From the NCBI GenBank assembly GCA_948567375.1, contig OX419759.1, positions 11,128,744 to 11,192,743 on the forward strand: a stretch of DNA of 64,000 nt. Reading direction: 5' to 3'. This DNA comes from Lunularia cruciata (taxonomy: Eukaryota > Streptophyta > Marchantiopsida > Lunulariales > Lunulariaceae). Below the pieces are notes generated by a model, which was not told the DNA's origin, searched no databases, and saw only the letters and a program-made list of their open reading frames with translations. Below are positions 20,151 to 33,291 of the stretch, one piece after another (the first letter of the stretch is position 1; each line of letters opens with the position of its first letter). Made by a program: the position numbers and the translations under genes.

Positions 20151-21540
20151 ACTCTTGCTGAAGCATGAGCCACAAATCAAAAGTTTCAATAAACAATCTC
20201 AATACCTCATCAAAATATTCAATAAACAGTCTCAATACTTTGTCATAGAACTGAAGAAAGGTGATCCATTGATCAAAGTCCATAACCTTATTCAACTTGC
20301 TCTTGTATTGCTAGACCAAATAGTAGGCAAGGCAAAAGATAAAGTTGAGATTCTATTTGTTCTTACAATTAAATAGCTTGAACAACAAAAGAGGTACAGG
20401 CACTTCAGCTTCTTACATGTCTTGGCTCCAAGTGGAATCACTAAGTGGTGAAATTGAGTACTTGAAGAAATTGCACAAAGTTTTATAGGTGTGATCAGGG
20501 TCCCAACACCACCTCTAGCATATTCAATATGCTCAAGTAAACTCTAAGTATCTAAATATTTTACCAAATATTGCTCAAGCATCTCCATTTGAATCATCAT
20601 CTTGCCTACACCATCCTCACCCGTCAAAAAGGTGATTTGATCCACCTTACTTTTGACGATTGTTGCATGTCATGTTTGAGTTTAGTGACACCTATGACTA
20701 TATTGTATGCAAAATAAAGTTTACTCTTGTATATTTATTTGAAAGCTTGCAACACGTTAACAAATTCTAGACTTGAATTGGAAGATAGTTTTCACTTTGT
20801 ATACTTCTCAATGAATTTTGACAATCTATGGCCTCTTCTCCATCAGATACTTGAGCCCATTATCAAATAAAAGAATTAAGTAATCAATAATGGTAGTTTT
20901 TTAGTTCAAGATTTTAGCACAATTTAATCGGCTTGAATTGAGTAACATATTTCAAGCTAGAATTGAAAAAGATACATAATGCACTTTTTGGTAAAAAATT
21001 TGGTAAACATTTTTGTAGCTTTCAGGATCACACTTGAAGGTAAAATCTCTAGAGAAATATGAGTCATCCTACACCTAAGTTGTCAATGCTCCTACTTTGC
21101 ACACCACTACTAGTGCTTCTACTACTCCTATTCTCTTTCCCTGATGAGATGTTCTAGAGTGCCCAAAAAATGGAAAGTTGTCCATGGTCCGTTTGTCAAA
21201 TCCCGCTTGAGAATGAATTTTCAAAATCTATGAATGCTCAAAATGTGGAAAGTAGTCCGTCTATCAAAATTTTCAAGCAAAAAATCAAATGATGGGTACC
21301 AATAAAAACAAACCAAATCTAAATCTATAATAGCATAGTTTTCCAGCATGGTCCTTTAGTGGCATCCTTTTGTGGTGATTTTCATCCTTAGTGGCTGATG
21401 GTTCAAGTGTTATGGTAGACAGTGCTGTGACAACTAACTTTCACACTACTAGTACCTTTTTTTCCTAATTTAAGTAGATTAATGAGAGGTTAAGAAAGCC
21501 ATTTTATCATCAATCTAGAAGGTACTATGTAAGAGGGCAA
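20150..21540. other. AT-rich region, no gene recognised
   Basis: Composition becomes clearly more AT-rich from here. Many short repeats such as CAATAAACA/TCTCAATAC occur, but no long open frame and no clear transposon signature. It is probably decayed transposon sequence. Confidence 0.35.
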
Positions 21541-21589
21541 GAAGATGACATAGGAAAAAGCACCATGGCTACTCCATACCCACAGATCC

Positions 21590-22154
21590 CAAGGATTATG
21601 ATCTCCACGGTTGGGATTCTTGTGATTATGACTTTTGTGATTCTGATCTTCATGATCAAGATCATGGTCTCATGATTTTGATTTCTCAACGGTGATGAAC
21701 TAAGGGACAATGCTCTTGAACAAGAAATTCCATACCAGTACCATCAACCTAGTAGAAGATCATCAGCTTGGATGAGCTTTGGCACAAACTGCACGTCAAA
21801 GCAAGTACCTTCATTGTTACGTGTCCAAATGAAGTGATCTTGGTCTTGTTGGAAGCATCTTATCATAGGATTTGCAATGCCACCAGAATCATAGCATTTG
21901 GACTCCAAGAAAAATTTATAACCATCGGTATGGAAGACACCATTGGCTTGGCCTAAAAGGCACCTTTGCAATTGTACATATCTTTGGAATGGAAACACCT
22001 TGGTGGTGATGCACTATCATGGTGGGAGACCATCGGAGTTGTCATACCATCATGGTGAAGAGCATTGGAGTAGGATAATCTTGATAACAATCATGATCTC
22101 AACCACAATAACGATGATGACCATGATCACAATAATGACTATGATAACAATGAT
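21590..22154. repeat. Low-complexity His/Asp/Asn-codon sequence and a coding-like segment
   Basis: 21590-21690 and 22060-22154 are runs of GAT, CAT, AAT and AAC triplets; one plus frame of the latter reads NNDDDHDHNNDYDNNDYNN. Between them a minus-strand frame (about 22015-21744) reads FPFQRYVQLQRCLLGQANGV, then CYDSGGIANPMIRC. The long terminal repeat of the next element begins directly at the end of the low-complexity run. Confidence 0.4.
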
Positions 22155-22583
22155 TATAACAATAGGGAGTTTATAAACAAGTTAGTCAAGACTAATAGAG
22201 TAGCAAATAGGAAAAATTATCCAAGAATTATGTTAATATTATAGAAACATCTAGGAAGCTATTGGTATCTTCCAAGTGTCGGGTAATGTGTATGCAAAGT
22301 GATGACTTCTTGAAGGAAGCTTCTTGGGAAGCTTCCCAAGTAGCTTAGCTTGCATGCCAAGTAGACTATTCTAGAAGGAAGCTTCTCAAAGAGTTTCCTA
22401 GTTAGCTTAGCTTACACTTTAAGAGGGCATCTTTTAGGAAGTTTCTTTAAAATTTTCTCAAGAGTCTTGTATGTTCTTTATAAATACCAAAGTCCAAGCT
22501 CATGCTAGGTATTTGGAGTTTACTTTATTCAAGAGTCCCAATGTGATCTTCCATTCTCTTATTTCTCTCCTTGGTCTTTTACA
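22155..22583 (+). repeat. 5-prime LTR of element A and primer site
   Basis: 429 bases, starting TATAACAATAGGGAG (terminal TG changed to TA) and ending GGTCTTTTACA. It is followed at 22584 by TTGGTATTAGAGTAAG, close to the primer site complementary to initiator-Met tRNA. It aligns with the LTRs of element B in reverse orientation and shares their many AGAAGCTTC repeats. Confidence 0.85.
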
Positions 22584-23693
22584 TTGGTATTAGAGTAAGA
22601 ATGATATGGATGGAATTTATTGACCATCACATCCATTTTCCTCAAACCATTGGGACTTTTTTTCCATGTACTTCCCAAGCATTATTTCATATAATTCATC
22701 ATCTCATGCTTTAGGCAAAATTTTCTAAATATGATTACCTTGTCCAATGCACCTTTAGTACTTCTAATTGTAACCTATGGAGAATAATGGATGTGTTGCA
22801 TCTATGTGTTAACTTAGATAATTACAAATAGTTTGATAGAGTAATAGTCAAAATGTCATTGCTACACAACAACAAATCAAGCACCTCACTCAATTGTTAG
22901 AAGAAAGAGACCATCAACCACAATAATATGTAGAGATGCCACCGTTTTTAAAAGAAGAAGAGAAAATATGATTTCAAAAGCCCAAAAGTATTTGAAAGCA
23001 AGAATCTCCCAAATGCAATGAATAATTTTATTTTTGATTGTAAACATTATTTCAAAGCTACAAATCTTCAAAATGAATAGAGACAAATTCTCTTAGCTTC
23101 AAGCTCATTGGATGGTGTGGCAAAACTTTGGTGGTAATTCTGAGTGGAGCAAGCTAAATGGGAATATTTTACACCAATATCAACATGGAAAGAATCCAAG
23201 AGCACAATAATTAGGAGATTCCAAGCTATAAATGTTGCATAAGCCGCATCAAATGGATTGGAAAAATTGAAGTATATTGGTTCTATGAGAAGTTACATCA
23301 TTTAATTCTATAACAACGTTATGGAAATTCTAGATATACTAGAATCTGAAGCTTTGGATCAATTTGTGAGGAGCTTGAAGTCAAGTACCAAATTGGAAGT
23401 GACTATACAAGAGCCCAAACACTTGGTGGAAGCCATGCAATTGGCTAAGTGCTTTGTTTTCTTGGGTGTGTCAACTTGATCTCAACCTCAACCTCAACCG
23501 TCACAAAACTTACCAACACACCACACACGGATGGAGGAGCGGACACTAATAGAGATTGATTTATCCAATAGAGACCATTTGGCATTGTAGATAGAGACAG
23601 ATTGTGACAAATAGTGGTTGTTTTTATTATCACAAAATTGGACATCACATTATTGAATGTACACTCAAGAATGAGCAACCTTGACCAATCCAA

Positions 23694-24104
23694 ATGGAGT
23701 TGGTGAGAGTGATGATCAAGGAACAAAGAATCCCAATAGGAGAGTTTGAGCCACCTATTGAGAACTTAATTAGTTCCAATGGGATTGAAGGCTTGATTTA
23801 TGCAAGTTTATTTCACTTGCAAGGTATAATATTTGGCCGTGGTGGTATGATTTTAGTTGATATTGGAAGTTCAAACAATTGCATGTCCATGCAATTAACA
23901 AAGGAATTAGATATTCCTATCAAACTCATAATTGGAAGTAAATTGATAATAGCTCATGGTAGAAAAGGCTTTGCATTCCGTACCTCACATCCTATTACAT
24001 TGAAGATTGGGAAGGAGGATTTGGAGTATATGAGGTTTGTAGTGGCACTTCTACATTATGATACCATTCTAGATTTGTTTTGGCTTGAAAATCATAAGGT
24101 TTAA
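23694..24104 (+). pseudogene. Element A retropepsin region
   Basis: Open frame homologous to 39560-39165 of element B. The catalytic DSG of aspartic proteases reads DIG here (ILVDIGSSNN), which would probably inactivate the enzyme. The usual downstream MADGR-type segment is present as IAHGRKG. Confidence 0.75.
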
Positions 24105-24699
24105 TTTGATTGGACTTGATAATAAAGTCAAATGCAACACCAAAGAAAGAATTACCTATTAGGTTATTTGGCATCTTTGAGTAAGACATCTAAGAATAGT
24201 CAGTCCTAAGACGAGAAGTTTTTCAAAAAAATTCCATAAAGTAAGCTTTGAAGGAAGATATTCTTATTCTTATGGTATAGATCAAACTAATTATTCATGG
24301 AAAATATGAGGAGTGCCAAAAGCATCATCAAGCAATGTTTGATCAAATAGTTCAAGAGTTTGCAGATGTATTTCCTAATGATCTGCCAAAGGGATTACTC
24401 TTTGATCTTGGTATGCCTTTCAAGATTGAATTATTGCCAAGAAGTACTTCAATGAGTAGACCAATCTATTGATGCTCACCAAAGGAGTTAGAAGAACTTT
24501 AAACAACACTGATGGAGTATTTGGAGAAGGATTCCATATGATATAGTACATCTCCTTTGGGGAGCACCTATATTAAAAGAAAAAGTACTTCACTTTTGTA
24601 TTGATTTTAAAGTCTTAATAAAAAAATAGTGAAGAATGCAAAATTTTGTAGTACCACATCATCAAGATCATCTCTTGATGCCCAATTGGAGTTTATGAT

Positions 24700-25755
24700 T
24701 TGTAGAGTATACAATGGATGCCCTTTCTAGCTAGCACTATCGCAACATTAGTCTTGTATGATATTGTAGGCCACATTAGGTTAGTCATAATGATAGTTAA
24801 ATCAGGGGATTGTGGCATCACATAGCTGTTGGATGCACCATATCTTTTTATAGTAGAAAGTATAAGAGGAGTTATCTCAACATAATATGAGTTCAAGTCA
24901 AGCAAGTGAAAAATACCCACTTCATCATTTTGTTATCCATATTTGTTTGTATAGTCAAATTGCAATTATCTTTGTATGCATGAATTGGGGAAGGTATGAT
25001 GAAGACCTTTGTAATCCCTAAGATATCAAAGTCAATATTGTGCATGTGTTGTGATGGTTGGGTAGAGTAGTGGTGAACTCAAAGTAAGGATGCAAGTGTT
25101 GAGGTGCATGAAGGAAATTTGGCTTGATTGGGGTGTTAGATCCCTAGGTGTTCTGAAGGATCAAGGTAACATATTGATGGGCTATGAGTGTTGTGACATA
25201 CCATGTGTAATGAAATGCCCATCTAGTCACAAACCTATAGTAAAATGGTGAGGAACACCTTCTAAGAAGAGTAGTACATTCTCATTTGTATTGTGGTATG
25301 CATGATATTTGTAATTACAATGGTATAGACCTTTAGTGCCTATGATCCTCAATTCAGACTTGACCATCACCTTCAAGGGTCAAGTTGATAGGATATCTTT
25401 TGTGAACATGATTTCAGTATGTGATTTTCTTTTCTATATTGTGCCACCGTGGGGTGCAATACTTTCTTATGCAAATTATCCTACCCAAGAGGATAAAGAT
25501 ACAACAATAGACAAATTTTGAAAAAGTGCCATTGTTTCCTTCACACATTTCCATACTTCTATTTTTCCTAGCCATTTCCAAATTGTACCCTCATGGAAAT
25601 GACATATTCTTACCAATTATACTATTAGTATGTCAACCCTTGGATGTCACAAGTGCACTTTTTGGTCTTTAGGACTTGATAGTATTGGTTTGTATCCTTA
25701 GTTGTCGACAAATGAATCTTACTTTGTGCATGCAATCAAGGGATTATGATTAAGG
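24700..25755. other. AT-rich, no feature recognised
   Basis: No protein family, repeat partner or RNA gene was recognised. One 61-codon plus-strand frame (25336-25521) has no supporting feature. Confidence 0.4.
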
Positions 25756-26040
25756 TGATCCTTCATTATATTCAAAGGACAAGCAATAGACTAGTCTTTG
25801 GTGTGTTCATTAGACACTATGAAGGAGAGCACATTGTTAGTTTGTGGTAACACCAAAATTTGATTGCCTCATGCTGACACATGTCTATTTGTTTGCTATA
25901 ACATCAAAATCAGATTTCTGCTAAAGACCATATTTGGTGCTCCTAAGAACCATACTAAAATCCAAATAAATCCATATAAAGATACATATATAGACTAGCC
26001 AGACTTCTATCTTGAAGATACATAATATAATGAAAGTAAT
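25755..26040. repeat. Fragment of the D-E repeat family
   Basis: GGTGATCCTTCATTATATTC onwards matches 51055-51345 in order, including the block AGACTAGTC...GGTGTG and ATATTTGGTGCTCC/CTATTTGGTGCTAC. The homologous sequence at 51345 continues directly into the part found here at about 27700, so about 1.66 kb is inserted here or deleted there. Confidence 0.7.
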
Positions 26041-27489
26041 GTGATAATCCTTACCTTTTGAATTTGAAGTATAATAATTTATTTTATACATTTTTGAGTA
26101 AAAATATAATTATTTGTTGTATTTATATTTACATTAATTAAAATATTAAATATTAAATTATATACATATATTAAAATAAAACTTTTACTTGCATATTCAA
26201 ATTCAGATTTTACATCAAATTGATGCCTATATTATATCTCTTTGAAAAAATATATATTCTATTCCACTAGTATTTAGAAAATTAGAAAGTATATATATCT
26301 TGATGGGTATACTAACACTATATACTCTATGGCTACATGGGGACACTCTTTGTCCCCATGGATGATAGCACATTACTATGTAGACATGAACTTGGTCCTT
26401 CCAATCAAGCAAGTTGCAAATATCTTCTTGATAGATTGTGAAGCAATGGTCAATATACATTAAAGTTGCTTTGTAAATGTTAATCCTCCATTTCATGGTA
26501 ATCCCTCATTTAGCACATCATGCATTTGAATAGTTGGGTAGTGGAATTTCTTATTTTTCAATTTTTAAGTGGAGGATAAGTATAAGCTATAGCTCTTACC
26601 TTATGATGAGATGAATGCATTTTCTTGGAACAAAATTGTTTTTTGACTTTGATTAAGAATTTGAGCAAGTTCAAAACAATACATTTGTCCTCTAGACATA
26701 ATGAAAAGAAAAAGAAAGTGAGACTTTTTGGTTCCAGTCCTAGGAGTCCTGCTTCATCAGGATTTCTAGCAACATCCATCAAAATACTTGTAACATTGAA
26801 AGGAAATTCTGGTTCCTACTCATAGAAATCCATGAGCAGATCCCATGCAATATTCAATTATGGCATGGGAAATTGCATGATAATAAAATATAGTTTTGAT
26901 TGTAGCAAAGATATGTTAACTACCCTCTTGAGACTTGATAATCAATAAGTGTCAAGAGATTGAAGGCACAGAAATCAATCTAATCTAATCTCTTTGTCAT
27001 GAATTTCATAGTCTGATGAAAAAGTTTCTCTTTGTTAAACTATCTTTGTTTCCTCATATTTCAAATTCATTCTACAAATTTTACTTTACTCATGAGGTTG
27101 ACAACATGGCTAATGGTGAATCTGGTGACACCACAAACATTGATGCAACTATATCTCTTGAGTCTAGGCACTCAAAGAATTGTAGCAACATTGACTGCAA
27201 AAGATCAATGATGCAAATTTGTGAGTGTGCCAAAGTAACCAATAATCAATTATCATCAAGATGAAAAATGAGCAACACAAATACCTTAGTCTATGATAAA
27301 TATTCTAGTACTAGATCACATTGTAGCTTATGGAGGTGTTATTTTACATTCTTATGACATATGGTTTGTATATACTTGCCTACTTATCTTATTGGCATCT
27401 GAATGAGTAGAGATAATATGACTCAAGTAGTGCATACCCCATTGCTCAAGATGATTTTGCAAGCTTGGGTTGTTACTTGTAAATCAGAA

Positions 27490-30065
27490 AGATAAATCTC
27501 CAATAAGAGCAATTGAGATTTGAAAAAGATCTAGCTGAAATAACTACACTTCCCTTGCATTGGATGTATAGGAGAATAAATGTAACCAGAATTTAAGACA
27601 TGAACTGTCACTCCGTGTTGTAAGTCATCTCAATTGTTTTAATGCTCCATGCTTGCATTTGCATTACAACTCCACCTATTTCTATTTCTGACACTCAACA
27701 ACTTGAATTGAATAAAATATTTAGGAAACCTTAATTTGACCTTAAATAAGCAACATGAACTATAAATGGAAAGTCCTTTAGACATGTGCCAATGATATTT
27801 AAACCTTATACCACAAACCCTAATAAACCAAAGCTACTGATGGAACATAAGCATAAGTTGTACATAGAAGGTAGGATATATTTGGAGAGCAAGAATACTT
27901 GGTAATGCATGACATTTAGCACCATATTCTCTCCTCCTCCAACACATTTTCCATTATTGCTCAAGGATTCAAACTCCAAAATTTTCTTTAAGTGCCTCAA
28001 TCACCTCTAGAGCATCAAGATCCTACATCCATGACCAAGAAATAATACAAAATAATCTCTATCTCTTGCAACAAATCATCCTAAATTTTCCTTTCTCTTA
28101 TTGCTATGAGGCGTTTCTCCTCTTGAGGTGTTTTGAGTGCTCAAGAATTGGAATGAAATTTGAATGTCAAATTCCTCTCAAAATCAAATTTATGGCAATA
28201 AGATAGATTCTGTCAATCACTAAGGAAGAAACTGGAAACCAATTTTATTATAGATAGAGAAGAAGAAGTATGCTTGTCAACTCAAGCATGTGATTCTAAC
28301 ATTTTCAAGTGATGTATTTGCGGTTTAGCATTATGTAACAAATTCCATACTGCATAGAACTAGTCTATATTTAACTCCTTGATCCCAATGAAGACCAAAA
28401 CATGGATAAGTTGTTTAGGAACTCAGAGATAATGAATGAAACTAGATTTATTATGGACATTGTAATTCAAAATTCACTTGGTTCATAGAAATTCTTATTG
28501 CTATGTTTCTCAAAACTTAGGAATCATGCATATTAATTCATTTTGATTCAATCAAAGTGTATAGATTTGAACCTCCACATCATATGCGCATACTTGGCAT
28601 TATATAGCTCACTAGCAGGATATGTAGAAATTCTGCTCAAAGTACAAAGGCACAGTGAACCTAAGATCATATCATAGGTTGAGTTCTTTCAAACCTCTAC
28701 ACATGCTGTTAAGGACCATTTCAATTTCCCCTTTCAAAGTTCTTGGGAGTGATCAGGAATTGGAGCTTCTTGGATAACAACAATTGTTTCATAAGTTAAG
28801 CTTGCCAAAAATAGAGTTATCTTCTACATCCAAAATGCATCCATCCTTACAACATCTCATAACAACATTTTTTTTTCTGTTAAGCTAGTAGCCAATAGAA
28901 TTTATCTTTGTAGAATGCATCCATCCTTACATCATATGAAAATCATTACTTACTAACTTGATGCTGTAAGTATTGCAGAAGTCCACCTTTAGATTTTCAA
29001 CACGCACTTAAACATTAACTCTGAGTGATTGTACATGAAGATGAGGAAGAAGATACAAATAATATGGCTTTCCTTGTGAACAAACAGTTTTGGTATTGCA
29101 AGTCTTCAGTTTTATTAGTCATAAAATGATGGATTGACCCTACATATTGTGCAATGCACCATTCATCTCTTTCCACATCCCTAGTATGAAAATGCATTTA
29201 GAATGATTACTTACTGAATTGATGTTGGAAGTAGTGCTAGTAAGTCTTTGAGAACCTATGGGTAAATTTTCTACTTTCTTATAATTGAAAATTTAATCTT
29301 ATGATTAAGTTTTACTTCCTTTAAATTTTTATTTCTGTTGATATTTTATTGACATGTTCTTCATGAACAAGGACAAGCAATTTAATAAGAAGTCCATACA
29401 AAAACAAGGAAGTATTGAGGGAAGAAAGTCTAAGGAAAAAACTTTTAATTGTGAGGGAGGTACCACTAGTGCAGCTAGATTTTACCACCACTTTTTCCAT
29501 AGTTCTTATCCTTTGGTGTGAAAATGCTAATGATTATGGGAATGCCATGAATGGCATAATATAACTTTATTGTTCCATGAATTATAAAAAGAGGAGATCC
29601 ACCACTCTAGAGTTGACCAATATTATGCACTAGATAATTGCCAGAAATCAAAGGACTTCATATGCCAAGAAAGTTATTCTACGCCGATAATCCTTAAGAT
29701 TGTTGGAGCTCAACTTGGTATCAATGATTGACAACCAAAAATTTGCCTTTGTTAACAACTAATATGACAGCCTTGGCTAGGTTCAATGGAGAATCAATCA
29801 GATGGCAAGATACAAATGATTATAGCGTTGTATGTTATCCCTAAAGTTGAAGAGACAAGGGTGAACTATCTCTTGGTTGACCAACTAAGTTGGATATTCA
29901 TACGTACCTAAACTAGATAGAAAGGAGTAGCACAAAAGGATAGAGGAGAAAGTCCATAAACACATGGTTGACACAAAGAATAGTTTATTTTGGATGGGTT
30001 TTGATAGATAGTTTATGTACCTCATGTATTCAAAATCTATTCTATTTTGATTTTAAGAAAAAAAG
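27490..30065. repeat. D-E repeat, copy 1
   Basis: Colinear with 53170-55890 over about 2.6 kb, with substitutions and small indels. The blocks include TAATAAACCAAAGCTACT, GGAGAGCAAGAATACTTGGT, CTTTAGATTTTCAACACGCA and CTCTTGGTTGACCAACTAAG. Several short open frames occur but none is kept in all copies. It is probably an old non-autonomous element or remnant; its ends are not identified. Confidence 0.75.
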
Positions 30066-30509
30066 AATACACTTTCCAACCATTCCACGTCTTCTTATGT
30101 TTGAACAAAGATTTAAACTTCCTCATCATGTCTCCTAATGGTCAGGCCCATTCTTGATTGAGTGCATCACCCAAATGTTGAATCAAACCCAAATATTTCT
30201 GGTAGTGCTTGTCCATCCATACAAATACATTTCCTTGCAAGTTGGAGAAGTTTGGGTTATTTTTTCCTTGATTTCCACTAACATCAAGAGGTATGAAAAA
30301 TCCCAAATCCATAGAAGAAATTGCAAATGTGTAAAATTAAGATAATTGGCATAGAAATAGTGTGCACACTCCTCTAATCCAAGTGACCATATTATGAAAC
30401 CAGACTTGTTCTTCAAGAGAGACATCAAGAAAGAACAGTGCAACTTGAGAACAATCCTCACTTTGTGCTCTCAATCCCAATCACCCACTCTTGGAATTCA
30501 TCAAATTGC

Positions 30510-31394
30510 TCAAAGGCTTCAAGATTTGAAAATAATCTAGCTAAACAACTCCACCTCTTCTATGCCAAATGTATAAGAGAATCAATGTAACTAGAATTTG
30601 AGACATGAACTATCACTCCGTACTGTAAGTCATCTTAATTCTTCTAATGCTCCATGCTTGTGATTATGTTTGACTCCATATATTTTTGACACTCAACAAC
30701 TTGAACCTTAACTTGAACTAAATCAAAAACTTCAACTATGATTGGGCAGTCCTTTAAACATGTGCTAAAAACCGCAATCCCTAATAAACCAAAGCTACTA
30801 AAGAAACATAAGCCTAAGTAATACCAATAGAAATATGATACATTTGGAGAGCAAGAGTAGTTGGTAATGCATGACAATAAGCAGCATATACTCCTCTTCC
30901 AACACATTTTCAATAGAAATTCTTAGGAATCTAAGCATAAGCTTTTTCTTTGAGTGCCTCAATCACCTATAGCGCATCAAGCTCCAATATATATGACCAA
31001 GAAATAGCACCAAAATAGTCAACTCTTGCAAAAATATCATGAGTTGTCATTTCTCTTGTTGTTGTGAGGCACTTTTTAATAAAATGCTCAAGAATTAGGA
31101 TGTAATCCGGATGTCAAATTCCTCTCAAAAATAAATTTTGACAAAAAATTGAGATTGGATTGGATTCTATCAACCACTAAGGAAGAAGCCGGAAACCAAG
31201 TTTATTATAGATATAGAAGAAGGGGTATGCTTGCCAACTCAAGCATGTGACTCTAACATTGTCTAAGTGCAACACTTGTGGTTTTGCATAATGTAACAAT
31301 TTCCATACTCTAAAGGACTAGTCTACCAAATTTTCAACTCTTGATCCCAATGAAGACCAAAACATGGATAAGTTATTTAGGAACTTGGAGTGAA
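30510..31394. repeat. D-E repeat, copy 2 (interrupted by element C)
   Basis: Matches the first 0.9 kb of copy 1 and stops at GGAGTGAAAAC. The homologous continuation, CTAATGAATGAAACTC, is found on the other side of the large retrotransposon at about 46256-46400. This gives the insertion point of element C, with a possible target duplication AAAC or AAAAC. Confidence 0.75.
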
Positions 31395-31498
31395 AACTAT
31401 CATGCATATATACATTGCTACACAACATACATTACTATCAACATCACACACTATAGAAGCACAACTCACATATAAGTCATACATGGACTCTAAAGTGC

Positions 31499-31950
31499 TA
31501 CAATAATCTATTTGTTTCTCAACTCAAATCATACTGAATCAGATTAGTACTTGATCTATCACTCAATACTCTACCAACAACTGTGCACTAATTATAGTCA
31601 CGCTACACCCACTCTAACTAAGAGAATCCAGGTGATACTCACCGGTCTCTATCTACCATAGCCAAGAAGTTGAAGGCTCAAAATCAAAGAAATGAGCTCT
31701 TTAGAGCTGCACTTCAAAAGTATACCCTTGAACTTGACCTAGGTCTCAAACCCTAATGGTCCCATTGATGGCACATCCGACGGTGGGAATAATGCAAAGT
31801 GATGATGGGCCCCACCATGCAGTCAATACCTTGAACAAAAAATCTGATCATCAACAAGTAGTCTATTTGTAACTATTAAAATACCTTTAACTACAAACAT
31901 TGTTACTCTAAAGTCCAAGCATCTAAGGGTGACATGCAAATGGCATGACA
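31499..31950 (-). repeat. 3-prime LTR of element C (left)
   Basis: Aligns with 45802-46251 over its length, including CTTGACCTAGGTCTCAAACC and ATGGTCCCATTGATGGCAC. It is flanked on both sides by a 105-base repeat (31394-31498 and 31951-32058). Confidence 0.65.
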
Positions 31951-32958
31951 ACTATTGTGCATATATACATTGCTACACAACATACATTGCTATCAATATC
32001 ACACACAATAGAAGCAAAACTCACATATAAGTCATGCATGGACTCTAAAGTGCCACAATTGTCCCCTTAGCTGGCGGTTAGGTCCCTCTAACTCCAAATA
32101 GCCATCTATGCCAAGTATATAGTATTCCATATGGTGGGCAAAAGATCAAGAGGCCAAGTGCTATGGAGCCCCATTGTTAGTTGCGTGTATGCAATGTATA
32201 CCATATAAAGGATGAACTAACTATAGATCAAGTACATCTAGGACATAACCACTATCCTTGAGGAACCACCATGAGGGGAAGAGTCAAACATACCATATTC
32301 CATCCTCTTCAATAACTATCACACACAAACATAATAGTAGCTCCACCAAAAGAGCCACATAACATACACCTCAAGCATGCCCATACAAGTGTCAAGCTTG
32401 GGTCCATAGTACTATCAATGTTTGAAAGGTGGCATGGTGCACAATTGCACACATGATCATTCCAAACAATACAATCACGTCCTCTAAACACAAGGACTCC
32501 AGATATGAAAACCTCACACACTCTCAAGATAGTGTAGCTTGTAGAAACATCAAGTGTTGTTGGTGTTGTTTGGTATAAATATAGATATTCACCTGTATGA
32601 GATCAATAGATCAAGGGTCTATAACCTCCTCCACAAATAATAGCATAGCATAAGGTATCCTTATGTTGAGTAATTTCCAAGTTCTCAAACGCAATTGGCA
32701 TAACTCTCCAAAAGATCTCTGCTTGTTGAGAATATGCACTCACCCATACGTCTAGATCATCCAAGTCTACAACGACAGTAACATCTTGACAAATGGCTAT
32801 ATGTAAATCAGGATCTTGCCTATAGAGCAAAAAGTAAAGAGAGAAGGATGCTAAGGAGGCTTGCCAACTGAACCAATAGCTCATTGACAACCAAGGTAAC
32901 CAGAGATCCCAATCTCCCAAGTGGCCTCTCTACAAACTATACTTTTGCAATCCTCTCT

Positions 32959-33291
32959 TCATTGTTTGAACCGCTCTTTTGTTAAGCCATCTACCTCAGG
33001 GTGATCTAAGGAGGTAGTATGATGATCAATCAAAGCCTTGTCACAGAAGACTTGAAACTCCCCATAGAACTTTGTACCCTGATCAATCAAAACCTTGGTT
33101 GGTGCACCAAAAAGACTAAGAACCCAATCCAAGAACAAGTAAGCCGTCACTTCATTGGACTTGTCAGGAAATACCACAAACTCAATTGACTTGGAGAAGT
33201 GCTCCACCATCACCAAAGCACATGGATGATGTCTCATAGTCAATGATAAAGGTTGAGCAAAGTTCAAACTCCAATGGTAACCCAATCCCAT
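32959..33291 (-). pseudogene. Element C integrase fragment
   Basis: Reads ALVMVEHFSKSIEFVVFPDK and VLIDQGTKFYGEF, the integrase core with the second catalytic Asp (normally SDRGTQF). The final catalytic Glu region follows degenerately (LDHPEVDGLTKERFKQ in place of YHPQTDGQTERVN). Inactive. Confidence 0.82.

Larger units (their letters stand above)
22155..24700 (+). mobile_element. Truncated Ty3/gypsy retrotransposon, plus strand (element A)
   Basis: A 5-prime LTR (22155-22583) is followed by a primer site, degenerate gag (EALDQFVRSLKSSTKLEVT), a zinc knuckle at 23619-23660 (CFYYHKIGHHIIEC, second Cys changed to Tyr), a retropepsin-like region (23694-24104, ILVDIGSSNNCMSM) and the N-terminal part of reverse transcriptase (about 24340-24690). 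Sequence homologous to element B stops near 24700; no RNase H, integrase or 3-prime LTR was found. Frames are broken, so it is inactive. It belongs to the same family as element B. Confidence 0.85.
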
